NCBI GenBank assembly: GCA_002868985.1
Contig: PKTV01000521.1
Span: 1 to 8,315 of the forward strand
Length of the DNA stretch: 8,315 bases
Reading direction: 5' to 3'
Source of the DNA: Desulfobacteraceae bacterium
GTDB taxonomy: Bacteria; Desulfobacterota; Desulfobacteria; Desulfobacterales; UBA11574
Part shown: positions 6,608 through 8,315 of the stretch, piece by piece
How positions within the stretch are numbered: position 1 is the stretch's first letter
Layout of the letters: every line of letters begins with the position of its first letter
Program-made: the position numbers and the translations under genes
The notes under the pieces: model-generated
The model's input: the letters and a program-made list of their open reading frames with translations, nothing else
Database searches by the model: none
Told to the model about the DNA's origin: nothing

Positions 6608-7504
6608 GTGGCAAAATCCAAAAGGAAATTTTTATTGGCGGTGGATGGTTCGAATCAGGCTTTTGAGGCGGTGCGCTATGCCAGCCGTTTATTTCCACCA
6701 GAGCGTATGGAAGTTGTTCTTTTTCATGTGTTGACAAAGTTTCCAGAGAGCTTTTGGGATATCGAGAAGGCGCCTGAATACGGGCATGAAGGCGCCGACA
6801 TACATATCTGGGAGGCACAACAAAACCAGGAAATTCGAACATTCATGGAAAAAGCCCGTCAGTTGTTTCTGGATCAAAACGTTCCGAAAAATGCTGTTCA
6901 TATTAACATCCAGGAAAGGAAAACAGGTATTGCAAGAGACATCCTCCATGAGTCACAAAACAATTATGACGGCGTGGTTGTAGGCCGCTGGGGAACGAGC
7001 ATGCTGAAAGATTTTTTATGGGGAAGCATTGCCAGTAAACTTATCGGGCGCCTGACCCATACGCCTGTCTGCGTTGTGGGGGGCACACCGCAAATCGGCA
7101 AAATACTCGTGGCAATAGATACTTCGGAAAGAGCAAGGAGGGTCATAGATTACGTTTGCGCCATGGTGGACAGCTCGCACTGGGAAGTCACCCTGTTTCA
7201 TGTGATTAGAGATATCGATAGAAAAAAATTGCATAAGACTGAAAAAATCATGTCGTCTATTTTTAAAGAGGCCTTCACTCATTTGGAAAAAGCCGGCTTT
7301 AATCATCATAAAATCAATACCAAGATCGTTACCAAAGCACCCAGCCGGGCGAGTGCGATTGTCGTAGAAGCTTTAAATGGGGGATATGGAACCATTGTCG
7401 TCGGACGAAGAGGTCTTTCGAATGTGGAAGAGTTTTACATGGGCCGGGTGAGTAACAAAATCATTCAAATGGCGAGGGAAATGGCGGTCTGGATTGTAAC
7501 CTAA
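6608..7504 (+). CDS. Tandem universal stress protein (two UspA domains)
   Basis: The 298-residue cytoplasmic protein consists of two Usp folds in one chain: domain 1 about 6-158 and domain 2 about 164-298. Each begins with the nucleotide-site aspartate in a beta-strand (D13 in LLAVDGS; D171 in LVAIDTS). Domain 1 has the complete ATP-binding motif G-2x-G-9x-G-S at G126, G129, G139 and S140. Domain 2 has G266, G269 and G279 but R280 instead of S/T, so its ATP binding may be weakened. Usp proteins help survival under starvation, energy or oxidative stress; a specific target is not predictable. GTG 6608 is chosen because AAGGAG (6596-6601) lies 6 nt upstream and the protein then begins just before the first strand. 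The gene stands alone behind its own sigma-54 promoter, suggesting control by the adjacent NtrC-type regulator. Confidence 0.9.
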   Translation: MAKSKRKFLLAVDGSNQAFEAVRYASRLFPPERMEVVLFHVLTKFPESFWDIEKAPEYGHEGADIHIWEAQQNQEIRTFMEKARQLFLDQNVPKNAVHINIQERKTGIARDILHESQNNYDGVVVGRWGTSMLKDFLWGSIASKLIGRLTHTPVCVVGGTPQIGKILVAIDTSERARRVIDYVCAMVDSSHWEVTLFHVIRDIDRKKLHKTEKIMSSIFKEAFTHLEKAGFNHHKINTKIVTKAPSRASAIVVEALNGGYGTIVVGRRGLSNVEEFYMGRVSNKIIQMAREMAVWIVT

Positions 7505-7531
7505 AAATGCAAATTCCAAGAACCAATAAAA

Positions 7532-7576
7532 GAGAAAATAGAAAATAGAAAAGAGGAAAGAGGAAAGAGGAAAGAG
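7532..7576. repeat. Heptamer tandem repeat, purine-rich
   Basis: A 7-nt period runs through this stretch: imperfect AGAAAAT-type units first, then three exact copies of GAGGAAA (7553-7573) plus a partial fourth. The + strand is almost all A and G. Such tracts are prone to copy-number change by slippage. It follows the stress protein stop by about 28 nt and does not overlap a coding region. Confidence 0.7.
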
Positions 7577-7593
7577 CATAAGGAAACCACCCC

Positions 7594-7626
7594 GCCCGCC
7601 TCGCCTGAGCGAGAGCGATGGCGGGC
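7594..7626. repeat. GC-rich palindromic hairpin
   Basis: GCCCGCC (7594-7600) pairs with GGCGGGC (7620-7626). Inside, CTCGC (7600-7604) can pair with GCGAG (7609-7613) around a CTGA loop, or CGC (7602-7604) with GCG (7615-7617). It stands out as GC-rich within AT- and purine-rich surroundings, as dispersed intergenic palindromic repeats often do. The flank GGCGGGCAGGGGATG resembles GGCGGGACAGGGGGTG in the stem-loop at 3258-3273, so the two may be related. No T-run follows. Confidence 0.55.
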
Positions 7627-7686
7627 AGGGGATGAACACAAATATTTTGAAAAATAAGAAAGCAAGAAGGTGAAGAGCAAGGGGGT

Positions 7687-7781
7687 GAGAAGGTGGGAAG
7701 GTAAGAAGGTTGGCATGTCTTAGAGCCTCCGACTTTCTGATTTTCTAACCTTCTTAACTTCCTGTTTTCCGAGACCTTCTC
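7687..7781. repeat. Long interrupted inverted repeat before the ClpX-like gene
   Basis: GGAAGGTAAGAAGGTT (7696-7711) matches the reverse complement of 7747-7762 at 15 of 16 positions, and an outer arm GAGAAGGT (7687-7694) pairs exactly with ACCTTCTC (7774-7781). The loop is 35 nt. It separates the purine-rich and pyrimidine-rich halves of the gap and ends 22 nt before the next start codon, so it could be part of that gene's leader or a dispersed repeat. Confidence 0.55.
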
Positions 7782-7803
7782 ATTGGCTAACGCATAAAGA
7801 CTT

Positions 7804-8315
7804 ATGAAAATATCCATTCCAAAAGAAGCCATAACGCAAATCATGGCGAATTATAATTGTTCTGAGGAAGAAGCCGCCAAAGCATATCTTGACGCGCAAG
7901 AAAGGGCCGGCGAGGCATTTCAATCTTTTCTTGAAACTCGATTTTCTTCACAAAAAAAGATGCCGGAACCTACTGAACCTAAAATCTATACGCCCAAAGA
8001 AATTAAAAAACATTTGGACAAGTATGTCATTGGTCAGGAGGAATATAAAAAGCGGTTGGCCATTGCCGCAGCCTATCATTTTGCCATGATCAAATATCTG
8101 AGAGAACACCCGGAAGATAAAACGGTAAAAAGATTCCGAAAGAAAAATACGCTCACGGCAGGGCCGTCAGGCAGCGGTAAAACCTATTGTGTGGAGGTTT
8201 TAGGGGATCTTTTACAAATTCCTACGCTTATTATTGATGCCACGGATTATACGGAAGCCGGTTATGTGGGGAAAAGTGCTGATGACATGATTCGCGAGTT
8301 GATTGATTTGGCGCC
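7804..8315 (+). CDS. ClpX-like AAA+ ATPase, cut by the window edge
   Basis: The first 170 residues are present and the frame is still open at the right edge. Residues 61-82 (YTPKEIKKHLDKYVIGQEE) match the start of the ClpX AAA+ domain, Walker A is GPSGSGKT at 120-127, and DATDYTEAGYVGKSADDMI (145-163) matches the ClpX segment ATTLTEAGYVGEDVE closely. ClpX unfolds proteins for ClpP. Unlike housekeeping ClpX, the N-terminus (1-60) has no four-cysteine zinc-binding domain; only one cysteine (C19) occurs there and the region looks helical and acidic. This suggests a paralogue with different adaptor or substrate choice. ATG 7804 is the first start after an in-frame TAA at 7795; the ribosome site (AAAGA) is weak. 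The frame was traced by hand. ClpP interaction loops lie beyond the edge. Confidence 0.8.
   Translation, partial: MKISIPKEAITQIMANYNCSEEEAAKAYLDAQERAGEAFQSFLETRFSSQKKMPEPTEPKIYTPKEIKKHLDKYVIGQEEYKKRLAIAAAYHFAMIKYLREHPEDKTVKRFRKKNTLTAGPSGSGKTYCVEVLGDLLQIPTLIIDATDYTEAGYVGKSADDMIRELIDLA

Larger units (their letters stand above)
7505..7803. other. 299-nt gene-free stretch packed with simple repeats and hairpins
   Basis: No credible gene is present. From about 7530 to 7710 the + strand is very purine-rich, then from about 7725 to 7782 pyrimidine-rich. It holds a heptamer tandem repeat, a GC-rich hairpin and a long inverted repeat, each listed separately. I see no T-run terminator for the stress protein gene and no confident promoter for the ClpX-like gene. 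Confidence 0.7.

Noticed and set aside
7710..7726. Second sigma-54-like sequence TTGGCATGTCTTAGAGC
   Set aside because: It shares TTGGCATGTCTT with the promoter at 6500 but the GG to GC distance is 13 instead of 12, and the TT of the -12 element is missing.
7373..7844. Reverse-strand reading frames over the gap and the stress protein end
   Set aside because: They translate the purine tract into low-complexity S/F/L/P-rich peptides and overlap a well-supported gene.
7889..8089. Short + strand reading frame near the right end
   Set aside because: It is in another frame inside the ClpX-like gene, whose frame from 7804 shows clear AAA+ motifs.
1..8315. CRISPR arrays, tRNA or rRNA genes
   Set aside because: I saw no regularly spaced repeats with unique spacers, no tRNA cloverleaf and no rRNA-like sequence; the short tandem repeats at 7532-7576 have no spacers.

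Overview
The window holds seven protein-coding genes, all on the + strand. They encode a CBS-domain protein, an SLC13/DASS-type permease, two stand-alone receiver proteins, a membrane histidine kinase, an NtrC-type sigma-54 response regulator and a tandem universal stress protein. An eighth gene, ClpX-like, is cut by the right edge. The gene styles point to a Gram-negative bacterium using sigma-54, most likely a Desulfobacterota (sulfate-reducer-type deltaproteobacterium). The basis is the mix of NtrC-type regulation, short receiver proteins with LTGH and KPC motifs and an SLC13 permease; this is inference from gene style, not from a marker gene.

Layout. Positions 56-3201 look like one transcription unit: CBS protein, permease, receiver 1 and receiver 2, with gaps of 13, 22 and 63 nt and clear ribosome binding sites. 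A 131-nt gap with a strong G.U-containing stem-loop precedes the kinase/regulator pair (3333-6237), whose genes overlap by 23 nt. A 125-bp near-palindromic element follows (6250-6374), with 17-bp terminal inverted repeats and a flanking TTTTA direct repeat. It looks like a MITE and, with its trailing T-run, may also end the operon. Downstream lie a 17-bp dyad and a good -24/-12 sigma-54 promoter in front of the universal stress protein gene. The 299-nt gap 7505-7803 is full of simple repeats and hairpins. The ClpX-like gene starts at 7804 and runs off the window.

Working model (inference). The kinase senses a signal through a four-helix extracytoplasmic domain and phosphorylates the sigma-54 activator. 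The activator may switch on the stress-protein gene through the sigma-54 promoter. The two output-less receivers co-transcribed with the permease could act as phosphate sinks or partner switches in the same relay, while the CBS protein may couple permease activity to adenine-nucleotide status. The main oddities are a kinase H-box reading H-S instead of H-E/D, a permease with both SNT motifs replaced, the paired receivers, the MITE-like palindrome, the sigma-54 promoter/dyad arrangement, and a ClpX paralogue without the zinc-binding domain. Nothing here proves a new system; the gene set is best read as a transporter plus signalling and stress module.
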